Part shown: one piece after another, positions 16,301-25,375 of the stretch | Numbering within the stretch: position 1 is the first letter of the stretch | Layout of the letters: the number at the start of each line of letters is the position of its first letter | Source: a virus | Reading direction: 5' to 3' (one strand) | IMG/VR virus record: IMGVR_UViG_3300025137_000006 | Coordinates: 1-36,383 of that record | DNA length: 36,383 nt | Notes under the pieces: generated by a model | What the model saw: only the letters and a program-made list of their open reading frames with translations | Told to the model about the DNA's origin: nothing | The model's database searches: none | Made by a program: the position numbers and the translations under genes

Positions 16301-19300
16301 CAATACATACAATGGTCAAGTTGATCCTTCTCTTGGAGGAAGTTATACGGATGCTAATGGCGTGGTTCAAGAGATCACTCCAGAAATCTATTCAGTTGCT
16401 GATCCTACTAGTCCAGTTGGAACTGGTGGTGGTAATGGCATTGATCCTAGTATAGATCCTGGCAATGTTCTTGATGATCCAGGTGGTGCTGGTGGTGCTG
16501 GTGGTGGTGATAATACGGGTGGTGGTGGTAGTGCCGAACCAGGCACATCTACTAATACAGGGACTCACACAATTGATTGGAATAAATTGCAAGAAATATC
16601 ATCCCGATATTTAGGAACTCGCAGACATTACAATGACTTCTTAAGAACCCAAGCGGGACAACAAGCCGCTACAAGTGTTGGTGACTTGTTAAATAAATAT
16701 ATGTCACCCTCGGAGGATGATCCATTAACAAGATCCGATGAGTTTATTAATAAAGTATTAAACATAGCAACTGCAAATGGTTTTCAGGGTTTGGATGCTT
16801 TTGCTTTATCAGTTAATTTATTAGAAGGAATTGTTAATACAGATTTGTTAGATGTTCCAAATATGGGATTTTTAATTAACAATATATTTCAATCCGCAGT
16901 TCCAGAAAATGTTATAAATCTACTAGAAGAAATTACTCCAGACTTCATGGAGAAAATGACTGGTTTGGATAATTTATTCCAAAACGGAAATTTACCTACT
17001 GATTATTTAGGTCAAAATTTTAATCTAAAACAATATTTGCTGGCTGACCTTGGTATGGCTAGTGAAGTTAATTATGGTCTTTTACCTGCTACTGAAAACA
17101 TTCAACAGCAACAAATTGATTTTGTAACTGAACTATTAGGACCAAATGTAGCCCCAGGATTTCTTGCGGACAATGATGTCACTGATTTAGATTTCTTTAA
17201 AAAGGCAATTGATTTAGCTGAAGACGGCGGATTAGGCGATGAATTTAATGAATTAGTTTCTCAAATTAACAACATTTATGTTGGGCAAGGCGGTGAGTAT
17301 ATAATGACTCAAGAGCAATTTGACGAATGGGAAGCCGCCTTAGGGGAGGAACCAAGCTTGTGGAACAAATTGACTACATTGACTGCGGACGGATTTGGTA
17401 CTTTGCTTCAACCCTTTGAGGGTATTGGAAATCTCATGGAAAGCATGGGTTTTTACCAGCAATATTACATGGGCGGGGCTTTGCCCACTATGGGTCTAAA
17501 TTTCTTAGGTGCCGCCGCAATGGGAGGTTTTCCTTTTACGGGCACATTGCTTAATGTATTAGGAGACGCATTGGCTCCTTCTGGACAAGAACTATCTGAT
17601 TGGCTTCAAGAAAGAGGCATTGATGCACATACCGCTACCGTTGCAGATATTAGTGCATGGTTAAATGAAAGTGATGTTAATTACAATACTATTCCTCCCT
17701 TTGATCCAATAACTGGAGAATTTGGAACAAGATGGAACGGTAGCTCCTCTACTGTAGATGATCTTGTAAGCGGTATAGATTTAACTGGTCCAACCCCAGA
17801 AGTAAATCTTGGAGGTGACAATACCCTAGTCACGGATTTAACCACTCCAACCCCAGAAGTAAATCTTGGAGGTGACAATACTTTAGTTACAGATTTAACT
17901 GATAATTTTAATTTTGATACAGATAATGATGGACTCTTTGATACATTTATATCAAATCTTGCTGATTTTGCGGGGGATAATACTTTAACATCTCAATTAA
18001 TTAACGGCGACCTTAGCATTACAGATGGTATATTAACGGTAGTTGATAATACAATAAGCGGCATCGTGGGCGATGGCGGTGGCACTGGCGGTGATGTCGT
18101 TGGCGGCGGCGGCGGTGGCGAAACTGTTGGCGGTGGCGAGGGTGGCATAAATCCCGTCCCAGAAGTCTTTCCGCCCAATCCAGAGATTGACGGCGGTGAT
18201 AATATAAATCCAGATCCTACGCCAGAAACAGGAACAAACCCAGGAACTATGCCAGAAACAACCACACCAGGAGCACCAGGATTAGGCGATGAATATGACA
18301 TTGGCTATGAGACGGCAAAATATTTAATTGGAGCAGAAGCCGCAGAACGGTTTAGAGGTCTAGGCATGGACAATGAGGAGTTAATGGCTCTTGTTGACAG
18401 TTATTCCTCCAGGGTGTCTCAGGATGAACTCGCTCGTTTAATTGAATTAAATCGTGGCGAACAAGCTGGAATTAACGAACTCCGCGATGTACAAAAAGCT
18501 TCCGACCTTGAGTTAATTGGTGATTACGGAACGCAATACGCCGATGCAATTCGGAGTCTTGATCCTACTTCAATGTCCATTTTGGGTGATCAAAAAGCCT
18601 TAAGCGATAGATTATACCGAAGAGCGGCTGGTGATTTAACTGCTGAAGAACAAACGGATGCCGAAGAGAGAGCTTTTGAAATAGCCGCTATGAGCGGAAG
18701 GACATTGGATTCTACACGAGTTGCTAATACTATAAGATCCGAAGAAGACTTTAGAACTGGTTTAGAAAATCGTGCACAACAAGCTGGAAGCCTTGGTTAC
18801 AATATGTCTAGAAATATTACGGGAGATATTCCTGGAATGCTTCTTGGCACGGGAGGTTCGCCTTATGGAACTGGAGTTGGGCAGGTTGTTCCACCTATGG
18901 GTATTGGTGACGCAATTTCCGCAGGGGTTAATTCTTACGCACAACAGCAAAACATACAAAAGGCAGAAGCACAGATTGCACAACTTCAACAATCACAAGC
19001 CGCCGCTGAAGCTAGTGGTGATTTAACTTCCGCCGAAAGATTTGCTAATACTATCTTAGAAATTCAACAAACTTTAAACATTGCAAATGCAACAATGGGA
19101 GTAATAGGGAATATTCCTGACACGATAAGTAATACTATGGATGCGGGTCGCAGTCTTCTTAACTATGGCTCTCAGGCAGTCAGTGGAATTACGAATTTCC
19201 TTACTGGAGGAAGCAGATCAACTCCTTCTGCTCAAACATTTGTTCCTGGTTCTAGTTTTAATGTTCCTTCAAGCACTTGGGTAAATAGCAGATATGAAGC

Positions 19301-19334
19301 TCCAACAAGTTTTGGTGGTATTACTTTTCCTTAA
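13371..19334 (+). CDS. Giant 1987-residue virion protein with 120 G-[YF]-[DN]-x-x pentapeptides
   Basis: This gene takes about 16% of the genome. Visible regions: (1) residues 1-100, Gly/Tyr/Asp-rich low complexity; (2) about 105-340, mixed, globular-looking; (3) 352-959, pentapeptides in strict register apart from one eight-residue unit (G-E-I-W-R-D-E-E); (4) about 960-1060, acidic then poly-Gly linker; (5) about 1065-1640, helical/mixed, with a hydrophobic stretch near 1373-1404, a duplicated 19-residue unit near 1475-1510 and another Gly linker near 1565-1590; (6) about 1645-1980, a helical domain with S-D-R-L-Y-R-R-A-A-G-D-L-T, which I know from podovirus virion proteins, and a Gln/Ala coiled coil near 1865-1885. 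It precedes two other large proteins, as internal/ejection proteins do. A fibre or ejected protein are both possible. Confidence 0.78.
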   Translation: MGYTSSNYTTYGGGGGYGGYYGYGGNGYKTGYAGDGSFYDGVDYVMDEFMVYGNNDGFGNYVDFGYFGDFFSQDSFYNGYTLQSYSDGSDEVDYSDNDSSIYSVFRHPDAMEGSSWRQNKLPPIQKKRQNVMDGTLMRALIQGEGKQFIQTVYDGIKDHHQTDPNSFAANTWLAPNGKTYELPPASEDAIGTENEFASRIQNFVGSFDYLRMYNRNVAQRPEGMGEDGVFAGFVGENLDSNSYQEFLNSSKYFPQVLNQAGETISRDGTIISYPDGSTFNVDFGDVTNFTPGNASGFDANQLSFETDPSALSGQYSRFYNGFIDQHIENWRLGNDWTTLSIGYDGSIYGENGYDQNGYNRQGHDNAGYDRDGFHYEGYNQNGLDASGEIWRDEEGYDVQGYDISGFDIQGLDVNNRDVNGYDLDGRDFLGYDRDGYDGGGRDALGYDRAGFDNTGYNEDGYDINGLDRLGFNADGFNQGGFNSGGFNTDGFNESGFNELGFNLEGYNAGGFDSFGYDLEGYDQGGRDVLGYDRDGYDVYGYNEDGYNSNGYDNLGFNEQGLNDMGYNSDGFDTDGYNLTGFNSDGYNIDGYNQGGYNPDGYDSDGYNAQGFNAEGYDREGYAENGFNSDGYNRQGFDADGYNADGFNADGYNVNNFDRLGYNSEGFNSLGYNSDGFDKDGFNADGFNADGYNKNGYNSDGYNSDGYNQGGYNSDGFNSDGYNALGFNPEGYNSEGYDNLGYNSNGFNSSGFNADGYNSQGFNNLGYNSSGYDSFGYDSEGYDPQGRDLLGYDVEGYDSFGYDSEGYDKQGYDNLGFNSNGYNASGFDSEGYTPEGYDDLGYDLEGFDSLGFDNTGYNILGFDNLGYDKDGFNDLGLDDDGYDLDGFNSAGFNSDGLDELGFNIYGFNENGLNIDGYNIQGYNSDGFNIDGYNASGYNEQGFNVDGFNPAGLDAEGYNQNGVRPDPDGYWYTKDGEVDNTYNGQVDPSLGGSYTDANGVVQEITPEIYSVADPTSPVGTGGGNGIDPSIDPGNVLDDPGGAGGAGGGDNTGGGGSAEPGTSTNTGTHTIDWNKLQEISSRYLGTRRHYNDFLRTQAGQQAATSVGDLLNKYMSPSEDDPLTRSDEFINKVLNIATANGFQGLDAFALSVNLLEGIVNTDLLDVPNMGFLINNIFQSAVPENVINLLEEITPDFMEKMTGLDNLFQNGNLPTDYLGQNFNLKQYLLADLGMASEVNYGLLPATENIQQQQIDFVTELLGPNVAPGFLADNDVTDLDFFKKAIDLAEDGGLGDEFNELVSQINNIYVGQGGEYIMTQEQFDEWEAALGEEPSLWNKLTTLTADGFGTLLQPFEGIGNLMESMGFYQQYYMGGALPTMGLNFLGAAAMGGFPFTGTLLNVLGDALAPSGQELSDWLQERGIDAHTATVADISAWLNESDVNYNTIPPFDPITGEFGTRWNGSSSTVDDLVSGIDLTGPTPEVNLGGDNTLVTDLTTPTPEVNLGGDNTLVTDLTDNFNFDTDNDGLFDTFISNLADFAGDNTLTSQLINGDLSITDGILTVVDNTISGIVGDGGGTGGDVVGGGGGGETVGGGEGGINPVPEVFPPNPEIDGGDNINPDPTPETGTNPGTMPETTTPGAPGLGDEYDIGYETAKYLIGAEAAERFRGLGMDNEELMALVDSYSSRVSQDELARLIELNRGEQAGINELRDVQKASDLELIGDYGTQYADAIRSLDPTSMSILGDQKALSDRLYRRAAGDLTAEEQTDAEERAFEIAAMSGRTLDSTRVANTIRSEEDFRTGLENRAQQAGSLGYNMSRNITGDIPGMLLGTGGSPYGTGVGQVVPPMGIGDAISAGVNSYAQQQNIQKAEAQIAQLQQSQAAAEASGDLTSAERFANTILEIQQTLNIANATMGVIGNIPDTISNTMDAGRSLLNYGSQAVSGITNFLTGGSRSTPSAQTFVPGSSFNVPSSTWVNSRYEAPTSFGGITFP
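14424..16247 (+). repeat. 1.8-kb array of 15-bp (pentapeptide) repeats
   Basis: From GGATAC at 14424 to 16247 the coding sequence repeats every 15 bases as GG(A/T)-TA(T/C) or TT(T/C)-(A/G)A(T/C)-NNN-NNN. I count 120 units of five residues plus one of eight, with no other break. Position 2 is mostly Tyr or Phe (sometimes Leu, Arg), position 3 Asp or Asn, position 5 often Asp, Glu, Gln, Gly or Leu. Codons vary between units (GGA/GGT, TAT/TAC), so DNA identity is much lower than protein identity. Longer units recur, such as the pair beginning near 15684 and 15759 (G-Y-D-S-F-G-Y-D-S-E-G-Y-D). Confidence 0.95.
17790..17900 (+). repeat. 57-bp tandem duplication within the giant gene
   Basis: The segment starting CCAACCCCAGAAGTAAATCT at 17790 recurs at 17847. 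It encodes two copies of a 19-residue unit (P-T-P-E-V-N-L-G-G-D-N-T-L-V-T-D-L-T). The copies differ by a few silent changes. Confidence 0.9.
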
Positions 19335-19352
19335 ACAACTTAAAAAAATATT

Positions 19353-20729
19353 ATGGCAAGAATGGCAACTGGCGTAGCCGCCCAAAATTTTAGTCCTATA
19401 TCAAGCATTAACTACGACACACTGTCGCAGTACCAAGCTCTTGGGTCACAAATGGAGCTTCAAGCTTCACAGGCTAAAAATGACCGTGTACGCGACGGGT
19501 TGCAAGAAGCAGAAAAAAATCGCTTGCTCAACCAGCAAAACACGGGAAAAATTGCTGGTTTGTTAAATAGCAATCCAGAGCTAATGAAACAAATAGATTC
19601 TGGTGTTGCTCCTAAGGCAGTTACACAAGCTTTAAAAAGTTACGAAAAGGGTGGAGGTAATCTTAATTCTACTGCTTTGTTAGCTAACTACCTCGGTTCA
19701 AGTGCTGAACAAATTCAAAATCAACAAGTTTTAGATCTGGCTGAGTATCAAAAAAAATCAGCCGCTAACACCGCAGGCGTGAAAGCACAAGCCGATCTTT
19801 TAGAACAACAAAATAAAGCAAATCAACCGCAACCCTTGTTGTTTGATGCACAAGGTTTAGAACAATTCCAATCTGGGCAAGGAAGTGGTGGTAATTTTGG
19901 AGTAACGCCTAAAAATGTAGGTGGTGACATCATGTATCAAGTTGGTGCTCAACAGCTAGCTGGTTCTGGTGCTAAAGAAATGTTCATGCTTCCCAATGAA
20001 CTAAAAGCGTTAAAGGATAGAACGGGCATGGAATATGACATACGCCCATTTGTTGATCCAAAAACAGGTAAAGAGGGATACATGGTTGGCTCTTCTTACA
20101 ATCCTGCGGAAACTTACGATCAAATTTATATGTCATCTAAAGCAAAAGCAAGAGGTGAAGCTGATGTAGCCCGTGAAGACGAAATTGTAAATTGGGCACA
20201 GACTGATAGAATTGTAGCAGAGGCAAGTATGCAAAAATACAATACTGTGATTAATGGTTTAAAAACTCGCACTATTGACATTGGAGGAATCTCAGAATTT
20301 GTTCCAGACATTGCTGGTTTGCGTGAGTCAGTGCGTGGGGCAATGAATCCATCTGGTCAAGACGCAGTAGACAACGTGCGGTCTGTTGTTTTCTTATCAT
20401 TAAAAGCTATTTTGGGTGGTCAATTTTCTAAGGATGAAGCTAATCGTTTAGTGTCGGCGGCATACAATCCTCAACTAACAGGAGAGGCTGGTTATGCGGC
20501 AAACATACAAAGGCTAGAATTAGCTAACTCAGTTTTAATAAGGATTTACGATGCAAAAATGGAAGAATTAACTGCTTTACAAAGCGGAATAGAATATAAG
20601 GGACCTAGCCCTTCGGCAGTTGCTACATCTGAAATTAACCGCTTGCAACAATCAGTTGGTGACTCCATGTATTTAAAAACACAAAGCGGTTTAAGAATAA
20701 ATAACATTAGAGCGGTAAACAAAAAATAA
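19353..20729 (+). CDS. Probable internal virion protein, Gln-rich coiled coil
   Basis: A 458-residue protein between the giant protein and the 1018-residue protein. The first ~170 residues are Gln/Ala/Asn-rich and helical (M-E-L-Q-A-S-Q-A-K-N-D-R-V-R near 33, then L-L-N-Q-Q-N-T-G-K), typical of internal core or ejection proteins. A mixed middle includes R-P-F-V-D-P-K-T-G-K-E-G near 231. The C-terminal third is helical again. No enzymatic motif. The place in the gene order corresponds to the internal core proteins of T7-like phages; this is inferred from synteny, not homology. Confidence 0.68.
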   Translation: MARMATGVAAQNFSPISSINYDTLSQYQALGSQMELQASQAKNDRVRDGLQEAEKNRLLNQQNTGKIAGLLNSNPELMKQIDSGVAPKAVTQALKSYEKGGGNLNSTALLANYLGSSAEQIQNQQVLDLAEYQKKSAANTAGVKAQADLLEQQNKANQPQPLLFDAQGLEQFQSGQGSGGNFGVTPKNVGGDIMYQVGAQQLAGSGAKEMFMLPNELKALKDRTGMEYDIRPFVDPKTGKEGYMVGSSYNPAETYDQIYMSSKAKARGEADVAREDEIVNWAQTDRIVAEASMQKYNTVINGLKTRTIDIGGISEFVPDIAGLRESVRGAMNPSGQDAVDNVRSVVFLSLKAILGGQFSKDEANRLVSAAYNPQLTGEAGYAANIQRLELANSVLIRIYDAKMEELTALQSGIEYKGPSPSAVATSEINRLQQSVGDSMYLKTQSGLRINNIRAVNKK

Positions 20730-20735
20730 TCAAAT

Positions 20736-23700
20736 ATGACAACATACGAAGTTAGTACAGATAATGGCTATCGTTTTCAATTTGATGCAGGAAGAACTCC
20801 TACGGAAGAAGACGCAATGGAGGCATTGGAAGTCAATGTAAACAATGCTACTACAAATTTATCTCTAGGTTATAAAATGACCCAGGAACAAAATACATTA
20901 GCGTTCCAGGGAAAATATGATAAAAGAGCAGAGAAAAAGAAATTTTACACTCAAAATATAAGTGATTATTTAACAATTCCTCAAAGCGATTTTGTTTATG
21001 ATAAGGGTGCTCCAGCGGGACTCCGCAATAAAATGTCCTACTTGCGTTCTTTAGGATCTAAAGCTTGGTATTTATCTGAAAAATTTGGAAAAGAAAATGT
21101 GCGACCAGTTTCTATAAAAGGAACAGAAGCACTTGTATACAAAGATCCATCAGATGAAAAATGGCGGCTTTTTGATTCTATGACCGTAGAACTAGCTGAC
21201 TTTACAGAAATACAATCAGAAATTATTCCAATAGGTGCTAGTATTGTTGCTGGGTTAAAAGCTTTTGCCGCAGGAACTTTAGTAAGCACTCCAGTTGGTG
21301 GTGTAGTAGCTGGAGCATCAGCTTCAACCGCAACGGAATTTGCAGTAGGAAGCAGTCAAGATGCTATTGCAAGAAAAGCTTTAGGAATCCCTGAAGACAT
21401 TGGCGATGGATTTATTAAAAGAAGGAGACAAGAGGCATATTTAAATATGGGTCTTGAATTGGCTATCCCCGCTATTGGCAAAATAGGTTTTGCTAGTCGC
21501 ATAGGAAGAGCTAACGCTGACTTAGCGGTTAGAGAAATTAATGCTGTTATGAAACAATTGGACATGGATCCAATTCGTATGCAACAGGGCGGTATAAGTT
21601 CTATAAACAGATTAGCAGATATATCGGGTAAGTTTCCTAATTCTTTGGGTGCTCAATGGAACGCAGAAATTAGAACCGCAATTAGCGGAAAGATTCAATC
21701 TTTGTTTGGAGAAGAAATGAGTGAGGAAACTGTGGATTCTATCCTTAGCAGATCCATCCTTAACATGAGTGAACAATTTGATGCAGATGAAAAATTATTA
21801 AGAGATGCGTTAGATCAATTGATAATTAAAAAGGCTGGCGTAGAAACAGCTACCGAAACCGCAGTAACAAAAGAAGCTCAGAAAAAAGCAAAGAAAGTAT
21901 TTCAAAAAGAATTAAACCGACGGACAAGGAACATTGCGGGAAGAGATGTAGATCCAGAAGCATTAAGTATGCAATACAAACGTCAAATGATGGATCATTA
22001 TGTTAACACTGAGGCTCGCGTGTCTAATATGTATGACGATGCTTATAATTTGCTCAGTAATGTCACTCTTCCAAATCAAAAAATTGCAGGTATTTTAAAC
22101 AAACAAAAAAATCGTGCTATTCTGGATGCGGACGATGAAGTTATTGCTACGCTTGCTCCTACTGGAAGGACTGCTTCTGGTAGGGCTGTAAACACTCTGG
22201 ATGATGTTTTAACTGAACCAATGAGTTTCCGTCAGTTAAACGAATTAATACAGCAAACACGGCAAAAAGCTGGATACAACGCTACTGACGTTAATCCTAA
22301 TCAATCGGTTTATAGGCAACTAAGTAAAGATTTAGAGGCTCAACGGGATGCTGTTTTAGAACTTGGCACAACTCCTGTTGCTGGAAAAGAAATGTTTGAA
22401 AATGCCAATACCGCATTCAAAATGGAAATTCAACCGCTTCGGGAAAATGTAATTAAAAAACATATTACTGCTCCAAAAGGTCAAAACTATGGCGAAGCAA
22501 TTAAGTTAGCCAAAGCTGGACAACCCTTTGAGGAGGCTTTGCCCAAGTTAGAAATGTTTACAATCGGCGGCATGGAGTTAATACAAGATGCTTTAAGCAC
22601 TCCAGCAAAAGCCAGAGCGTTTTTAAGGGCTTCGGGCGACACTTTGGAGAACCGTAAACTGTTGCGTGAAATGTGGCTTGTTGATAAAGGCATTGTTGGC
22701 GGTCAAGATATACCAGTATCAGCTTTAAAGTTTACCAAGGATGATAGGGCAATGGTATCTACACTGTGGGAAATGAATGTTGACGGTATAAACCAACGCT
22801 GGAAAGTTCTACAAGATATTGCCACATTTGCCAAAACAGAAAAAGGTTTTGTTGAAGGTCTTACAAGACAGACGGTTGATGAAATAATGTCGGAATCCAC
22901 AAGCAAAACAACTAAAGAACTGACGGAATTGGGCATAGAAGAAACCCGCCTTACGGATGAGTTAGCGGATTTGCTTAATGATAATTTCTTTAAACTTATG
23001 GGTAAAGGTCAAGTGCCCCTGCCAGAAGGATCGGCAACAATAGAAACCTTTGCGGATTTTATAATTAATCTAAAAAACCCTACGGATTTTGATAACATAT
23101 TGCAAAGATTCATTGACAAGGGAGACGGATCTGACCATGCCCTACGGCTTGCAGTCCTTCAATCAATGACAAACAAAGCAGGTCGTAAAACCGATTTTGC
23201 TCAACTAGATAGTAATTTCGGGCAACTTTGGAACCCCCAGTTGATGGAGAGGGAACTTGGAAGAAACGAAACTAATCTTCGGAAACTTTTGGGAGACGAC
23301 AAATACGAAAATTTTGTTGGACTCAACAGGGGTATGGATCGTACGTCCGCTACTTTACAAACAAAGCGTGACCCGCTTGCCCCTAGATTCAATGTAAGCG
23401 GAGGTGGTAGACTTTCTGCATTTTTCCCTAATGTCTACGGTTTTACCGCTGACAGAGTGACTAAACTTTTGATTTGGAATCAAATTAAAAACCCAATTGA
23501 TTGGAAAAAAATGGTGTCCGCCGAGGATTTTGATAGGCTCAATGAGGCTACATTAAGAAGTTTCTTCTTGGTCGGAAACTTTGCTGATTTGGTTAATGAA
23601 GCGGACATTGACCCCGATTTCCGTCTATGGCTAGACGAGACTTATGGATTGCTTCAAGATGCCGCCATGAAGAAGGGCGTTCAAATGGGCACTGAAGAAT

Positions 23701-23792
23701 ATGCACCCCCCGTGATGCAGAACTTCAACGGTGAACTTCCACCACCCCCGCCTCCCAGCTACAGCAGAAGTCCCAACATGGGAATGCAATAA
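20736..23792 (+). CDS. Large internal/ejection protein candidate, 1018 residues
   Basis: This is the last gene of the rightward virion block. It begins T-Y-E-V-S-T-D-N-G-Y-R-F-Q-F-D, a short beta start that I know from large tail or ejection proteins, followed by T-P-T-E-E-D-A. Residues about 163-205 are hydrophobic and small-residue-rich (G-A-S-I-V-A-G-L-K-A-F-A-A-G-T-L-V and G-G-V-V-A-G-A-S-A), possibly membrane-inserting. The remainder is long charged helix (E-A-Q-K-K-A-K-K-V-F near 385), ending in a Pro-rich tail (P-P-P-P-P-P). I see no lytic transglycosylase motif. A role in genome delivery is inferred from size and position. Confidence 0.68.
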   Translation: MTTYEVSTDNGYRFQFDAGRTPTEEDAMEALEVNVNNATTNLSLGYKMTQEQNTLAFQGKYDKRAEKKKFYTQNISDYLTIPQSDFVYDKGAPAGLRNKMSYLRSLGSKAWYLSEKFGKENVRPVSIKGTEALVYKDPSDEKWRLFDSMTVELADFTEIQSEIIPIGASIVAGLKAFAAGTLVSTPVGGVVAGASASTATEFAVGSSQDAIARKALGIPEDIGDGFIKRRRQEAYLNMGLELAIPAIGKIGFASRIGRANADLAVREINAVMKQLDMDPIRMQQGGISSINRLADISGKFPNSLGAQWNAEIRTAISGKIQSLFGEEMSEETVDSILSRSILNMSEQFDADEKLLRDALDQLIIKKAGVETATETAVTKEAQKKAKKVFQKELNRRTRNIAGRDVDPEALSMQYKRQMMDHYVNTEARVSNMYDDAYNLLSNVTLPNQKIAGILNKQKNRAILDADDEVIATLAPTGRTASGRAVNTLDDVLTEPMSFRQLNELIQQTRQKAGYNATDVNPNQSVYRQLSKDLEAQRDAVLELGTTPVAGKEMFENANTAFKMEIQPLRENVIKKHITAPKGQNYGEAIKLAKAGQPFEEALPKLEMFTIGGMELIQDALSTPAKARAFLRASGDTLENRKLLREMWLVDKGIVGGQDIPVSALKFTKDDRAMVSTLWEMNVDGINQRWKVLQDIATFAKTEKGFVEGLTRQTVDEIMSESTSKTTKELTELGIEETRLTDELADLLNDNFFKLMGKGQVPLPEGSATIETFADFIINLKNPTDFDNILQRFIDKGDGSDHALRLAVLQSMTNKAGRKTDFAQLDSNFGQLWNPQLMERELGRNETNLRKLLGDDKYENFVGLNRGMDRTSATLQTKRDPLAPRFNVSGGGRLSAFFPNVYGFTADRVTKLLIWNQIKNPIDWKKMVSAEDFDRLNEATLRSFFLVGNFADLVNEADIDPDFRLWLDETYGLLQDAAMKKGVQMGTEEYAPPVMQNFNGELPPPPPPSYSRSPNMGMQ

Positions 23793-23820
23793 AAAACCCC
23801 ACCCCCGAAAGGGGCAGGGC
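23791..23820 (-). terminator. Terminator of the leftward helicase unit
   Basis: Read on the minus strand: CCC, a 2x2 internal loop, CCCC, loop TTTC, GGGG, GGG, then TTTTTT (23796-23791). The U-tract is on the minus side only, so it ends leftward transcription just where it would run into the rightward virion genes. Confidence 0.75.
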
Positions 23821-23967
23821 TTCCAAGGGTTTAAACGGAGAGAAAAGAAACGAACTCTCTGCTGGTAGTTGCCTATACAGCTTCCCTTTAGAATAATTTT
23901 AGGTTGTCAAGAATTTTTCATTAGTCAAGTTTTTGCGAACAAAATCCAAAAAGGGGGTAGCCACTTT

Positions 23968-25299
23968 TTAAGCAAACCTCCCTATGCAGTGGTAGAATTT
24001 AAACATACATCCAATGTCCCGTTCGCCCTCCCTGTTCTTGGCTAACTTATAAATTATTTCGGTGTAAGCACCCTTGCCGTCTATCCTGCGAGAAAGTTCT
24101 GGTTCGCCTTGATTGGATGGATACATCAGTAAAACAACGTCAGCGTCGTTCTCAATGTCCCCAGAATCCTTTAGATCGTAGAGTTGTAGACCTCCCTCCC
24201 GCTTAGCTCCTTCTCGGTTCACTTGAGCCAGTAGTAATACGCCTACATTTAGTTCTAGGGCTAGTTGTTTGATCCTGTGAGATATATTAGCAATGCCTTC
24301 ATTCTTCCCCATCGTCTTGGAGTTATACGGAATTAGTTGCAGATAATCAACGACCAGTAGCTTAACGCCCATCTTCTTCACCATGTTCCGAGCTTGACCC
24401 GCTAAGTCCTCAGCACCGCGAACAAAGTGCGAAGTATAGAAGGGTAGACCCTCAAGCTCCTCGTTGGCTTTCTTAAGTTTCTCAGCCCTCTCAGCACCGA
24501 TTGCACTATCGTTGACCGTCTTATAGTTTATGCCAGACAAAGTTTGTCCCATACGTTGCGTAAGCTGTTTCTTGGGCATCTCAAATGAAAAATAGGCTAC
24601 CCCCTTTCCCTGTTTCTTCGCGGCGTTCAGTGCTATGTTCAAAGCCAAGGCGGACTTACCGCAGGAAGTGGGGGCGGCGATTACTACGACTTCTCCCGCC
24701 GCAATACCATTGCTACCAAGAAGGACATCAAGTCTACCTATGTCAGTAGTCACGACATCCCTAACGAAGTCACCTCGGACAATAGCATCCAGCTCCTCGT
24801 TAATCAGGGAAGTTGCGGAGGACAAGTCCAAGTCATTAACATCTACCCGTATATCAGCGTTCAAGTCCACCTCCAGCTCTGACTTGATCTCGTGAGCGGG
24901 GGTAGCCTCTTCTTCGGCTTTCTCCCTAGCTATCCTGCAAGACCTAATAACATTCCGAAGCCGTGACTTCTCCGCTACCGTGTTTGCACACATTTTAAAA
25001 TCTATGGGGCTTGTGTGCTTGTCCATTAAAGTCATCAATCCAATGACTCCTCCCAGCAACTCAGTGCCCCCAACTGATTTTATCTGCTCTAGAACGGTTA
25101 CCTCGTTAAGCGGTTCATCTTTGTCGCAAATTGATTTAATGGAGCCAAATACCAATCGGCATCTGGATAAGTAAAAATCATCGGACGCAACCGTCTGACT
25201 GATTTGGTCATAATACTCAGCACCCTCATTTAGAATGGTTCCAATTACTTTTTCTTCGGCTTCCGCATTGTGCGGATCGTCCCTTGTTTGGCTTATCAT
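23968..25299 (-). CDS. dnaB: Replicative DNA helicase, DnaB-like
   Basis: A 443-residue hexameric helicase. The N-terminal helical domain (N-A-E-A-E-E-K-V-I-G-T-I-L at 11-23) is the usual DnaB N-domain start. The RecA-like motor has Walker A A-P-T-S-C-G-K-S (about 207-214), Walker B V-V-D-Y-L-Q-L-I (about 313-320), a Q-V-N-R-E sensor (H4 region) and the D-S-G-D-I-E-N-D-A-D element with a following arginine. The frame is open to 25407, but a terminator hairpin lies at 25328-25366. The ATG at 25299, directly before I-S-Q-T-R-D-D-P-H-N-A-E, is therefore the better start. No phage primase or polymerase is present, so it should recruit host replication proteins. Confidence 0.95.
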   Translation of the reverse strand: MISQTRDDPHNAEAEEKVIGTILNEGAEYYDQISQTVASDDFYLSRCRLVFGSIKSICDKDEPLNEVTVLEQIKSVGGTELLGGVIGLMTLMDKHTSPIDFKMCANTVAEKSRLRNVIRSCRIAREKAEEEATPAHEIKSELEVDLNADIRVDVNDLDLSSATSLINEELDAIVRGDFVRDVVTTDIGRLDVLLGSNGIAAGEVVVIAAPTSCGKSALALNIALNAAKKQGKGVAYFSFEMPKKQLTQRMGQTLSGINYKTVNDSAIGAERAEKLKKANEELEGLPFYTSHFVRGAEDLAGQARNMVKKMGVKLLVVDYLQLIPYNSKTMGKNEGIANISHRIKQLALELNVGVLLLAQVNREGAKREGGLQLYDLKDSGDIENDADVVLLMYPSNQGEPELSRRIDGKGAYTEIIYKLAKNREGERDIGCMFKFYHCIGRFA

Positions 25300-25327
25300 A
25301 TTTCTTTTTTGGTTATCGTTATTAGAC

Positions 25328-25366
25328 AAAAAAGCCCCCGCCTCAACAAAAGTCAAGGCAGGGGTT
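25328..25366 (-). terminator. Terminator between the recombination operon and the helicase
   Basis: On the minus strand, CCCC-T(bulge)-GCCTTGAC pairs with GTTGAGGC-GGGG around a TTTT loop (two G-T pairs), followed by C and TTTTTT (25333-25328). It separates the gene ending at 25376 from the helicase start at 25299. This argues that the helicase has its own promoter or depends on read-through. Confidence 0.8.
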
Positions 25367-25375
25367 CCTGTATTG

